This document shows positions 38,696-46,508 of a stretch of DNA of 46,509 nucleotides, piece by piece. The notes under the pieces were generated by a model that had not been told where the DNA came from, made no database searches, and saw only the letters and a program-made list of their open reading frames with translations. Within the stretch, counting starts at the first letter, position 1; every line of letters begins with the position of its first letter. The stretch lies in assembly GCA_000998805.1 (NCBI GenBank), contig LCFC01000001.1:1-46509 (forward strand). The letters are read 5' to 3'. The translations under genes were made by a program, and so were the position numbers. The DNA is from Parcubacteria group bacterium GW2011_GWA2_43_11. GTDB taxonomy: Bacteria; Patescibacteriota; Minisyncoccia; Phycocordibacterales; UBA12088.

Positions 38696-40936
38696 CTACA
38701 AGTTCTTCCCTTCCTTATACGTCAAAGTCCGCATCTTTCGTCGTCTGCCAATAAGCACAACTCCCACACCTACAAGTGCGATGAGTATTCCCAGCATGTT
38801 TCCATATCGTACCCATACGGTTTGCTTCGGGTCAGTAAATGAAAGTGGGTGCGATGCCTCTTGCTTAAGTTTGATACCTGCAAGAGAATTTTCTTGTGCT
38901 AAGTATGAGAGTGTCTCCATCCCGAAAGCAATATTTTCTGGTGCCCCTTGTACATACTCGTCTGTAAGAAAGTCAGAATCACCTATCACGATAATGTGGG
39001 GTAGGTTTTTACCCGCCACATCCTCTGCGGGTTTTAGCAGTACACCAAGTAGTTGTTGACTTAAATTGTTTTGAGCAAAGGTACCTTGTGGGTCAAGCAC
39101 AAAGTTTTCTTTCTGTAGCCCTCCAAACGGTGATGTTTGTATAAGCGGGGTGCTTTGTAGTTGTTTTGCTGCAACAGTGTTGTCGTTGATAGACATACTG
39201 CTACCCCATGGAATAGTCACGTTTGTTAATTCTGAGCCCACAAACACGCCTTCTGTTACGAGTGCTCGAATATATGCTGGGTATGGAAGGAAGTATGTGA
39301 CACCACCACCTCCCATTTGTACCGTTTGGTTCGAGCGAAGATCATACGCCATGTCTTGATGTACTGTTACACCATACTCCTCAAGAAGTGTATCCGTACT
39401 GGTACTGTTTGGAAGCACCACCATGTACTGCGTATTTACTTCAAGGCCATCTACAAGGAACAAGGCATTCCTTCCAGAAGCGAGATAAGCACGCAACGAC
39501 TCTTCATGCAATGAGTCAAGTGGTCCTGTCGGCTTTGAAACGACAAGTGTGGTGACGTCCTCTCTAATAGTAGAGGTAGCTGAGTCAAGAACAATGTCTT
39601 CAATAATGAATTGCTTTCCCATCTCTTGTGCGAAGAGTGTGTAACCTTGTTTTGAAGATTTGCCACCCATATCAAGAAAACCGATTTTCTTTTTCTCTGT
39701 CTTAGTAAGCTCGCTAATAAAGCTCGTGAGTTGATACTCAAGGTCTGAAGTGTTCTGGATTAGTGGAATTGCCTTATGTTCTTCACCTACTCGTATTGCG
39801 ATTCCAAAGTACGCTTGCTTGACTTGAAATTCTCCGTTACCGGATATGTTGAACTGCACAGGTCGTACACCATTCTCTTGTGCCTCAGTGGCTACAGCCT
39901 CATCGGTTTCTGGATTTTTGTAGGTTATAGAGAGATTTGAACCACTATACGTGCCGTAATCTTTAAGAATATCTTTTACCGTCCGAGAAATTGGCTGGAA
40001 CTGCGCAGGAAGATTTGCAGACTCATACAACACGATTTCTACTTCACTTGGAATGTTTGCAAGTATATCTTTGGTTGAGTCTGTGAGGGTGTAGATGTTT
40101 CCTTCAGTCAGGTCTAGACGAAAGCTCGGGAAAAAAGCAAAGCCAGACGTTGCCACCAAGACCCCGAGTAGTACGAGCACAAGTGTTCTCTGCTGTAAAA
40201 CTTTTTTTGAATATCGACTGGTCCTTCTTGCAATGAGCTTCATGTGTCCCAGTTCCAAAAAAACAACAGTAAAAAGTATGAAGTACCACACATCACGTAT
40301 ATCAAGCACACCTCGTGCAATAGCTTCATAATGAGGAAGTACTGAGAGACGAGAAAAAATAGTACCGAGCCATGTGGGTAAGCTTATGGTTACAAGCTCA
40401 TACCCCATAATGATAAGCATAAAGGTACCAAGAACACTTACCATAAGTGCGGGAACTTGATTCCTAAAGAATGTTGAGACGGCAATACCAAGGCTCACAA
40501 GCGCACTTGCGAGCAGGACTCCTGCTACGTATTGTCCGAGGTAGACACCAAGGTCTAGTTCACCGAAAAATCGTAGTGTAACGGCTATTGGAAGGCTAGC
40601 GAGTAGTACCACCGCAGAGAAGACAAGTGCGGAAAGGTACTTTCCTAAAATGAGCTCTCGGTCGCGTATCGGGTGTGTGAGTAATATCTCAAGTGTTTCT
40701 TTGTTTGTTTCTTCTGCAATACTTCCCATAGTGATAGCGGGGATGAATAGCAGGAAAAACCATGGTAAAAGAGCAAAAAGACCTTGTACTGACGCTTGTC
40801 CAACCAAAAATACATTTTGGAAAAAAAGAAACTCCCATACTGCTATAAACACTCCGGCAATGATGTAGGTTGTTGGGTTGTAGAGGTACCCGCGCATTTC
40901 TTTTTTAAAAATTGCGCAAATGTTTCGTGTATCCAT
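38696..40936 (-). CDS. fused GldF-GldG ABC transporter protein
   Basis: 746 residues. The N-terminal third is an ABC-2 permease with six membrane helices (KEMRGYLYNPTTYIIAGVFIA, IPAITMGSIAEETNKETLEILLTHPI), like GldF. The rest is the extracytoplasmic GldG/IFT52-like domain (LDLTEGNIYTLTDSTKDIL, LASGRNALFLVDGLEV, IIVIGDSDFLTDEY) and a final membrane helix with a basic tail. Separate in Bacteroidota gliding operons, they are one polypeptide here. The ATG at 40936 is chosen because it falls four bases after the ATPase stop; an in-frame ATG at 40978 would overlap that gene. The function outside gliding bacteria is unknown. Confidence 0.9.
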   Translation of the reverse strand: MDTRNICAIFKKEMRGYLYNPTTYIIAGVFIAVWEFLFFQNVFLVGQASVQGLFALLPWFFLLFIPAITMGSIAEETNKETLEILLTHPIRDRELILGKYLSALVFSAVVLLASLPIAVTLRFFGELDLGVYLGQYVAGVLLASALVSLGIAVSTFFRNQVPALMVSVLGTFMLIIMGYELVTISLPTWLGTIFSRLSVLPHYEAIARGVLDIRDVWYFILFTVVFLELGHMKLIARRTSRYSKKVLQQRTLVLVLLGVLVATSGFAFFPSFRLDLTEGNIYTLTDSTKDILANIPSEVEIVLYESANLPAQFQPISRTVKDILKDYGTYSGSNLSITYKNPETDEAVATEAQENGVRPVQFNISGNGEFQVKQAYFGIAIRVGEEHKAIPLIQNTSDLEYQLTSFISELTKTEKKKIGFLDMGGKSSKQGYTLFAQEMGKQFIIEDIVLDSATSTIREDVTTLVVSKPTGPLDSLHEESLRAYLASGRNALFLVDGLEVNTQYMVVLPNSTSTDTLLEEYGVTVHQDMAYDLRSNQTVQMGGGGVTYFLPYPAYIRALVTEGVFVGSELTNVTIPWGSSMSINDNTVAAKQLQSTPLIQTSPFGGLQKENFVLDPQGTFAQNNLSQQLLGVLLKPAEDVAGKNLPHIIVIGDSDFLTDEYVQGAPENIAFGMETLSYLAQENSLAGIKLKQEASHPLSFTDPKQTVWVRYGNMLGILIALVGVGVVLIGRRRKMRTLTYKEGKNL

Positions 40937-40940
40937 AAGC

Positions 40941-41867
40941 CTAAGCTGTAGTAGTGAGTTTATAAAAGACATCCTCAAGTTTTACCTCTCGTTCTGCGCA
41001 TTTCCAGATAGTCCAAGCATGACTACCTGCAAGCTTCGAAAGTTCAGGGGGAAATGGAGTTCCAGAAGAAACAGTAACAGCAATAGTACTCTTCTTCCCC
41101 TCTTTCTTTGTTACCTCCACCTTTTCGACGCCAGAAATTTTTTGGAGAAGTTTTTCTACATCATCACCTTCCACTTCGATATCAAAGACCTGTTTTTTGT
41201 CGGTATTTTGTGAAAGCTCTCTGGTAGTACCTTGGGCGACAAGTGAGCCTTTTGAAATAATGTACAAATAGTCACACACTGCCTGCGCTTCCTGCATCAC
41301 ATGCGTACTCATAATAACCGTTCTATCTTTTGCCAAATCACGTATCAATGCACGAATATCAGTACGTTGGTTGGGGTCAAGCCCTTCTGTCGGTTCATCG
41401 AGAATAAGTACGTTTGGTCGATGTAAAAGTGCCATTGCAAGTCCTGTGCGTTGTTTATAACCCTTAGAGAGTTCTTTTACGGGTTTGTAAAATACCTCAT
41501 CAAGGTGCACCGAGTCCACCACAAAATCAAACGCATCGCGCCTTTTGCTTTTTGGAATGTTCTTAAGGTCAGCAGAAAAGTCGAGGGCTTCAGAAACAAG
41601 CATGTCTCCATAGAGTGGGTTTGTTTCCGGCATATACCCAATTTGTTTTTGTGCTTCTTGAGGGTGGGTGATAACCGACACATCGTCAACAGTTACTTCC
41701 CCACTGTCAGGTAGAAGGTACCCTGTCATTAAGCGCATGGAAGTCGTTTTACCCGCACCGTTTGGGCCTAGTAATCCGACCACAATTCCCTTCCCTATCT
41801 CAAATGACAGCTCTTTGACGGCGTACATGTCATTAAATTTTTTTGAAAGTTCTTTAACTTTTATCAT
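40941..41867 (-). CDS. ABC transporter ATP-binding protein (GldA-like)
   Basis: 308 residues. Walker A GPNGAGKTTSM, signature LSKGYKQRTGLAMALL, Walker B VLILDEPTEGLDP, H-loop STHVMQEA. The Q-loop reads GYMPETNPLY, with the glutamine replaced as in many GldA/NatA-type proteins. A C-terminal domain of about 90 residues follows (FDIEVEGDDVEKLLQKISGV). It energises the fused permease encoded directly downstream. Structured RNA copy 2 ends about 160 bases upstream of its start. Confidence 0.93.
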   Translation of the reverse strand: MIKVKELSKKFNDMYAVKELSFEIGKGIVVGLLGPNGAGKTTSMRLMTGYLLPDSGEVTVDDVSVITHPQEAQKQIGYMPETNPLYGDMLVSEALDFSADLKNIPKSKRRDAFDFVVDSVHLDEVFYKPVKELSKGYKQRTGLAMALLHRPNVLILDEPTEGLDPNQRTDIRALIRDLAKDRTVIMSTHVMQEAQAVCDYLYIISKGSLVAQGTTRELSQNTDKKQVFDIEVEGDDVEKLLQKISGVEKVEVTKKEGKKSTIAVTVSSGTPFPPELSKLAGSHAWTIWKCAEREVKLEDVFYKLTTTA

Positions 41868-42027
41868 AAGAATGCATAACTTTTACAAAACAACACCCAA
41901 TAATTTTTTACTTCGTAAGTATACAACAAAATAGTCGTTGTTTTCAAAACCAAAAGTCTCAGAAAAAATTACGGTATATGTCGAGTGTAATCAAAAAATA
42001 GGATTAAAAAACAAAAATGTGGTACAC

Positions 42028-42334
42028 AAAAAAATCACACCCCCAACGAATTGGGGGTGGATGGATGCGGCGTGGCCCGAACTGTATATGTGGCTAATCC
42101 TTTGAAGGAGAGCCTAAGTGGCCGTGCATCCGTGCCGGCGACGGGTGTTTCAGAAACTGCGGCGGCAAAAGATCGGCTCCGATGATGTTGCAATATAATT
42201 TAAATTACCACTTTGGGCGGTTTGAAACAGAAGCACACTGGAGTTTTTCATCGTTGCACCTTTTTTTGGATTTTTGATCGGGGAAAAACAGTTTTTGCCT
42301 TTTTTTTCTTCTACCTACTATATTAACAATTCTG
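42028..42334 (-). ncRNA. undescribed structured RNA, copy 2
   Basis: About 307 nt on the minus strand, from TTGACA-16 nt-TATTGT to a perfect terminator (CACCCCCAA-ttcg-TTGGGGGTG followed by TGATTTTTTT). It is homologous to copy 1 with many substitutions, some of which keep pairing: the inner arm is GGCT...AGCC here and GGCT...AGCT in copy 1. Divergence between copies with the fold, promoter and terminator kept argues for selection on the RNA. It lies upstream of the ABC operon and cannot be its leader, because it terminates before the operon starts. Confidence 0.8.
42150..42251 (-). CDS. mini-ORF inside the structured RNA, copy 2
   Basis: 33 codons, MKNSSVLLFQTAQSG to RRSF. It has the same AGGTG-caacg-ATG start context and the same TTC-TGA end as copy 1. 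About 12 residues are identical without gaps in the first 21. The coding status is uncertain. Confidence 0.4.
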   Translation of the reverse strand: MKNSSVLLFQTAQSGNLNYIATSSEPIFCRRSF

Positions 42335-42724
42335 CTTACTACAATATTTCTATTTTTGAATTTGTCAAGGGTTGGAATACATTGACAAATGTCATATACG
42401 TGTCATAAAGAACTGTTCTTAATGCGTATAACAATGTATGCGGAAAGGAATATACATAGAAGTGCGATAGTGTACTGCCACCATGAAAATGAAAATGGCT
42501 GGAGTGCTGGTACAACAACGACTCGTGAGTTACCAGCATTGTCAATAACTTTGATGTACACAGATTTTTTTGTGCTCGTGTGTCTTAGGCATCGAATATG
42601 TTTTTAACGGAAACAGGGTGTAGATGTACTTTTTGTCACCTGTACACCTATAATTGGCAACTGGTATAGTGGTAGGATAAAACGCTTTGTGCGTTGCGTC
42701 TATTATTACTACGTATTATTTTGT
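42335..42724. other. gene-free stretch upstream of the repeat-protein gene
   Basis: It holds the RNA copy 2 promoter and a divergent plus-strand candidate, TTGACA (42382-42387)-16 nt-CATAAA, but no frame with a ribosome site. GCTGGTA/TACCAGC (about 42512-42540) and a loose GTGTA-based inverted repeat near 42620-42650 are visible. TATTAT at 42714-42719, five bases before the ATG at 42725, is a possible -10 of the next gene. Confidence 0.5.
42341..42368 (-). promoter_or_regulatory. promoter of structured RNA copy 2
   Basis: TTGACA (42363-42368), 16-nt spacer, TATTGT (42341-42346). The spacer begins AATT, as in copy 1. Confidence 0.75.
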
Positions 42725-43183
42725 ATGAAATATCTAAAACAAAACACACTTAAATTAAGTATTGCTTGCTTGGTACTTGTTGCAGGAATTTTTGCAATTC
42801 AAACAACTAACGCTTCACGCGGTGTTGGTTCCAATGAAGGTAATGTGCGCACTTATACGGACGATAGGGGTGAGTGGACAGAGACACCGACATCACTCAA
42901 TTTCACAAGTGACACTATGCAATGGGAGCTAGCTCCAACATCGTTTACTTACAATGACGGAGTGCATTCATGGGAAGAAACGCCCAACACCATCACTTAC
43001 AAGGGTCCAGCTGGTAGTTGGGAACAAACGCCTACCACACAGTCATTCTCAGACGGTGAAAAAAGTATGAATGAAACTCCTACCACGCGCTCATACACAG
43101 GAAATGATGAAGACCTTCTTGAAACACCGAACACGCGAGAGTATGAGGATGAGGAAGGTTCTTACGAAGCCCCTATTGATTAA
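42725..43183 (+). CDS. secreted tandem-repeat protein
   Basis: 152 residues from the ATG at 42725. A Sec signal peptide (LKLSIACLVLVAGIFAIQTTNAS) is followed by about six imperfect repeats of 16-17 residues, consensus sWeeTPtTxsYtdgd (EWTETPTSLNF, QWELAPTSFTY, SWEETPNTITY, SWEQTPTTQSF, SMNETPTTRSY, DLLETPNTREY). The mature protein is acidic and Thr/Pro-rich, suggesting an extended surface or envelope protein. No family is recognised. It lies 17 bases before a VWA-domain gene, so the two may work together outside the membrane. Confidence 0.75.
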   Translation: MKYLKQNTLKLSIACLVLVAGIFAIQTTNASRGVGSNEGNVRTYTDDRGEWTETPTSLNFTSDTMQWELAPTSFTYNDGVHSWEETPNTITYKGPAGSWEQTPTTQSFSDGEKSMNETPTTRSYTGNDEDLLETPNTREYEDEEGSYEAPID

Positions 43184-43184
43184 T

Positions 43185-43193
43185 TGATACTAT
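43185..43193 (+). promoter_or_regulatory. extended -10 of the VWA gene
   Basis: TGaTACTAT starting two bases after the stop codon of the repeat protein and ending seven bases before the VWA ATG. Confidence 0.55.
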
Positions 43194-43200
43194 TGAAAAT

Positions 43201-44295
43201 ATGAAAAAAATTGTCCTCATTATATTTATTATCATTGTCGTTGTATTTGCATTTGTGTTAATGACAAATTCACAAGATTCTGTAAAGGATGCTATCAATG
43301 ATATTGCAGGCTCCGATACTCGTGTATTTTCCAAAACTTGTATCAACGAGTTTAATGAGTTGTATGCTGTGAACAAAGCTGATTTGACACAATGTAGCAG
43401 TGCTATTCGGGCTGGTTCATTTGCGGGCACCGAACCAACTCCAAAGGAAAATAATGTCGTGCTTATTTTTGATGCTTCCGGTTCTATGGCAGGCAAAGTT
43501 GGTGACGAGCGTAAAATAGACATGGCGAAAAAAGCGGTGGAAGATTTTGTTGCACAGTTGAGTGGCACAAACATACAGGTGAGTGTTGTGGTTTATGGCC
43601 ACAAAGGTGACAACACTGATGCAAACAAAAAAGCATCTTGTGCAGGTATAGAAGAGCTATACACGTTTGGTTCTGCGGACGGTGCTAAGATGGAGAGGAC
43701 ACTTAAAAGTTTTGAACCAACAGGATGGACTCCTATTGCGGATGCACTTGAAAAAGCATACGCAATTCTGAAACCATACAACACTGATACGTACAACAAC
43801 TCCATCGTTCTTATCTCCGATGGTATAGAAACATGTGATGGCGACCCTGTGGCGGTGGTACAAAGTATGGAAGAGCGCGGGTTGTCTGTAACGGCAAACG
43901 TTATTGGCTTTGATGTCGATGATGAGGCGGCCGAACAACTTAATGCTATTGCTGAAAACGGAAACGGATCATACTTTAGTGCTGCATCTCAATCTGAACT
44001 CGATTTTGCTCTCCAAAAACAAATTGACTTTATGAAAAAGTTTGATTACCGGATGCAACGAGTTTCTGAGAACTTGCAAGATATAAACAGTGCTACTGAA
44101 CTGCACTTCGGTTGTGTAAAAGCAATTGAAGTAGAGCGTGCAAAGATTCTTCTTGATATCTATGCTGATGAGAGGGTGACAAAAGAATGTGCAGAACAGG
44201 TTGATGCTATGTATTCCGAAAAATATGAAGAGGTACAACAATCTCTCTGGAACTCCTTTAATGCAATGGTGAAAGACTTCAAGCAAAAAAGTTAG
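43201..44295 (+). CDS. membrane-anchored von Willebrand factor A protein
   Basis: 364 residues. An N-terminal membrane segment (IVLIIFIIIVVVFAFVLM) is followed by the VWA domain with a complete MIDAS: DASGSM from Asp91, the threonine in GWTPIADAL and the aspartate in LISDGIETCDGD. A C-terminal helical part (about residues 265-364) has cysteines that could pair. It is exposed outside the cell and probably binds a protein ligand through a divalent metal ion. The extended -10 seven bases upstream gives it its own leaderless transcript besides any read-through from the repeat-protein gene. Confidence 0.88.
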   Translation: MKKIVLIIFIIIVVVFAFVLMTNSQDSVKDAINDIAGSDTRVFSKTCINEFNELYAVNKADLTQCSSAIRAGSFAGTEPTPKENNVVLIFDASGSMAGKVGDERKIDMAKKAVEDFVAQLSGTNIQVSVVVYGHKGDNTDANKKASCAGIEELYTFGSADGAKMERTLKSFEPTGWTPIADALEKAYAILKPYNTDTYNNSIVLISDGIETCDGDPVAVVQSMEERGLSVTANVIGFDVDDEAAEQLNAIAENGNGSYFSAASQSELDFALQKQIDFMKKFDYRMQRVSENLQDINSATELHFGCVKAIEVERAKILLDIYADERVTKECAEQVDAMYSEKYEEVQQSLWNSFNAMVKDFKQKS

Positions 44296-44326
44296 TAACT
44301 TGACACCCTATAAACTGATACAAACA

Positions 44327-44349
44327 GAGCCATGGGGGGTCCATGGCTC
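44327..44349. terminator. hairpin between convergent genes
   Basis: GAGCCATGG/CCATGGCTC with a 5-nt loop between the VWA gene and the 44.4-kb orphan; no strong T run on either side. Confidence 0.55.
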
Positions 44350-44380
44350 GTAGTAAGCGATTGTTTGTGAGTAGTGATAT

Positions 44381-44758
44381 CTACATCACCTTGAAAGAAC
44401 ATGGGGTGAATTCGTAAGCGCCGTCTATGGAGTTCATCTTCAAAAGAAGTTTAGACATCCACCGGAAAATGACAAGATCAGGATATTTTTTTTCCTCTTC
44501 AGTGTCGAGAAGTGTAACTAGTTCGCTGTAAGCTCGGTGCATGTCAGGACTATCCAAAGACGGGTACAGTCTGAAAATATGCGGAGTGCATGCTGTTCGA
44601 AGCTGCTCATAATTTTCCGCAGTGCAAATTAGACCCGTAAGGAAAGTCAGAAAATTATAAGCTTCTTCAATATTTCTTGACAAAGTGCGCCCAAATACAA
44701 CAGTAAGTACTACCCGTAGCGAAAATACTACGGATTCCGTAGTTGCTTTTGTTTTCAT
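44381..44758 (-). CDS. orphan helical protein
   Basis: 125 residues, not recognised. Helical throughout (EEAYNFLTFLTGLICTAENY, AYSELVTLLDTEEEKKY), with no membrane segment certain. GAGGGGA precedes the ATG. TTGACG and TATATA about 15 nt apart upstream form a candidate promoter. It is a single-gene unit with a hairpin downstream. Confidence 0.6.
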   Translation of the reverse strand: MKTKATTESVVFSLRVVLTVVFGRTLSRNIEEAYNFLTFLTGLICTAENYEQLRTACTPHIFRLYPSLDSPDMHRAYSELVTLLDTEEEKKYPDLVIFRWMSKLLLKMNSIDGAYEFTPCSFKVM

Positions 44759-44844
44759 TTGATTCCCCTCTCTGTTTTGGTAAATTTCGTGATGAAATCA
44801 CCCAGTACTTTACACTGTATATAATAGTTATTCATCCCCGTCAA

Positions 44845-45555
44845 TCAGTTGGTTTGATTTAGGTCAATTTTCTCACTACCTAGCACCCACTTGTTCAGGT
44901 ACATAAAAGGTATGTTTATCAAACCAACAAGCCACTTGATGATTGTTTGTCCGACAATAAGAGGCCATAGAGGAATGACGCCGGCAAAAGCTATTGGTAG
45001 AAATATGAGGCTATCAAGAGTCAGTGCAGGAATTGTACTAAAGACATTTCTAGCCCATAAATGTCTTCCGTGTGTTTTTGCCTTAAACCAACTAAAAACG
45101 TATGCGTCTATGTTTTCTGTTATAAGAAATGCTATCCAACTTGCGACGGTAATACGAGGAACTGTCCCAAATATAGTTGCCCACATGTCTTGCGCTGTCC
45201 AGAATGGTGCTGGTGTTAGCTGTATGCTTAACCAAAAGAAAAACACCATTGCAACCTGTGTAATGAAAGCAATGAGAATCATTCTTTGGGTTTCTTTTCT
45301 TCCAAATCTCTCGTTTACAATATCAGTAAAAAGATATGTCACTGAGAAGAGTAGAACTCCACTGGGTCCGTATAGTGTCGTAAATCCTAGGTCAAAAGCA
45401 GAAATCTTCACAGCAAGTAGTTGTGCGGTTAGTGTAAATGTTACGTACAAGGCTATGAGGAGGTCTGGTTTCTGTACTTTTTTAGCGTACACACTGCCGA
45501 GGAGTGTGAAGCTTGTTATGCCTATAATCCAGATGAATATAAGAAAGAATGACAT
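44845..45555 (-). CDS. queuosine precursor transporter family protein (YhhQ/VUT)
   Basis: 236 residues and about six membrane helices. Family motifs include YLFTDIVNERFGRKETQRMI, RITVASWIAFLITENIDAYVFSWFK, WARNVFSTIPALTLDSLIFLPIAF and QTIIKWLVGLINIPFMYL. E. coli YhhQ imports 7-cyano-7-deazaguanine for queuosine in tRNA; a salvage role fits a host-dependent organism but the substrate is inferred. No queuosine gene is in this window. TATATC lies seven bases before the ATG as a possible -10. Confidence 0.88.
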   Translation of the reverse strand: MSFFLIFIWIIGITSFTLLGSVYAKKVQKPDLLIALYVTFTLTAQLLAVKISAFDLGFTTLYGPSGVLLFSVTYLFTDIVNERFGRKETQRMILIAFITQVAMVFFFWLSIQLTPAPFWTAQDMWATIFGTVPRITVASWIAFLITENIDAYVFSWFKAKTHGRHLWARNVFSTIPALTLDSLIFLPIAFAGVIPLWPLIVGQTIIKWLVGLINIPFMYLNKWVLGSEKIDLNQTN

Positions 45556-45980
45556 GGATGAGGATATAAGTATTACGTATTTATTTGGAGATGTAAAGTA
45601 CTGTGTTCTTATAGAAATAGTACCTATATAAGCACGATTAAAGAGTAATCAACTAATTACGCAATTTCATACAAACTTCATCATATATGTGCATAGTGTT
45701 TGAGCCCTGAGTACAAAACTCAGGATTCGTTGTTTTATTAAACATCACTATTTGTGTCGGTTTTAACAATAATTTAATTGAATTTTATCTTGTAATAAAT
45801 ATGATCATTCCTCGTCTGTAGCATTCATCCTGTGGTTGTTATTCCCTGAATTGTTGAGGCGAACTCGTAATGAGTTTTTCTTTAATATTGTGTGCATAAG
45901 GTTTTACTTCTAACATGTGTTCTTGTAAAGGAACAAGTGCTTTGTTGTGGGTGACATTATTAGTATATGCCCTATCTATC
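45556..45980. other. gene-free stretch with an orphan hairpin
   Basis: CCTGAGT-acaaa-ACTCAGG (45706-45724), followed by ATTCGTTGTTTTATT on the plus strand, looks like a terminator, but no gene precedes it on that strand. A short untranslated RNA is possible. The rest is AT-rich with nothing convincing. Confidence 0.45.
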
Positions 45981-46235
45981 ATGAACTTTATAATTTGGAT
46001 TATAGTAGGAACGATAACGGGTTGGATTATTTCTTTATCCGTGAGATACGATACACGACAAAACAAGGTACTATATGTCATTCTAGGCATAGATGGTGCT
46101 GTTCTTGGTGGATGGTTCGTGTGTTACTTTGGTCGAAGTTCAATAAGCGTCTTTAACATCTACAGTACTATAGTTGCCGTTCTAGGTGCCTTCATTTTAA
46201 TTAGTTTTGTGCGCGAATTGAAAATCATTAAGTAA
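45981..46235 (+). CDS. GlsB/YeaQ/YmgE family membrane protein
   Basis: 84 residues from the ATG at 45981. Three membrane segments with the family glycine pattern GTITGWIISL, YVILGIDGAVLGGWF and AVLGAFILISFV. These stress-associated inner-membrane proteins have no firmly known function (the transglycosylase label is historical). The frame is open to 45915, but the added residues are not family-like. Confidence 0.75.
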   Translation: MNFIIWIIVGTITGWIISLSVRYDTRQNKVLYVILGIDGAVLGGWFVCYFGRSSISVFNIYSTIVAVLGAFILISFVRELKIIK

Positions 46236-46255
46236 TAACATTCGCTTCTTCTATT

Positions 46256-46282
46256 ATTAAGGAGGGGTCCGACCTCCTTAAT
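46256..46282. terminator. bidirectional terminator
   Basis: ATTAAGGAGG/CCTCCTTAAT with a 7-nt loop between convergent GlsB-like and uppP genes. Confidence 0.7.
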
Positions 46283-46289
46283 AGCATAG

Positions 46290-46508
46290 CTAAACAATAG
46301 CAAATACAAGAAGTGCGAGGAGTATTCGGTAGACTACAAATACATATAATGTATGGTTTTTAAGGAACTTGAGTAGATAGTGGATACTTGCAATGCCGGA
46401 GGTGAAGGCAACGAGTGAGGCTACGAGTATGGTTGTCCACTCACTCTCAAATACCCCTGCCTCTTTGAGTTCAAGAATTTTTTTTGCCCCAGATCCAAGG
46501 ATAATTGG
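46290..46508 (-). CDS. uppP: undecaprenyl-diphosphatase, C-terminal part (cut by the window end)
   Basis: The last 72 residues and the stop are present. They read PIILGSGAKKILELKEAGVF and continue through TILVASLVAFTSGIASIHYL to VVYRILLALLVFAIV. The PIILGxG...AFxSGxxAI...YRI pattern is that of BacA/UppP, which recycles the undecaprenyl carrier lipid for cell-wall synthesis. The catalytic N-terminal motifs lie outside the window. Confidence 0.88.
   Translation of the reverse strand, partial: PIILGSGAKKILELKEAGVFESEWTTILVASLVAFTSGIASIHYLLKFLKNHTLYVFVVYRILLALLVFAIV

Noticed and set aside
42389-42607. 72-codon frame downstream of a TTGACA box
   Set aside because: No ribosome site and no protein-like features; the promoter candidate alone is not enough.
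44891-45631. 246-codon plus-strand frame opposite the YhhQ-like gene
   Set aside because: The minus-strand protein has clear family motifs; the plus frame has none and no ribosome site.
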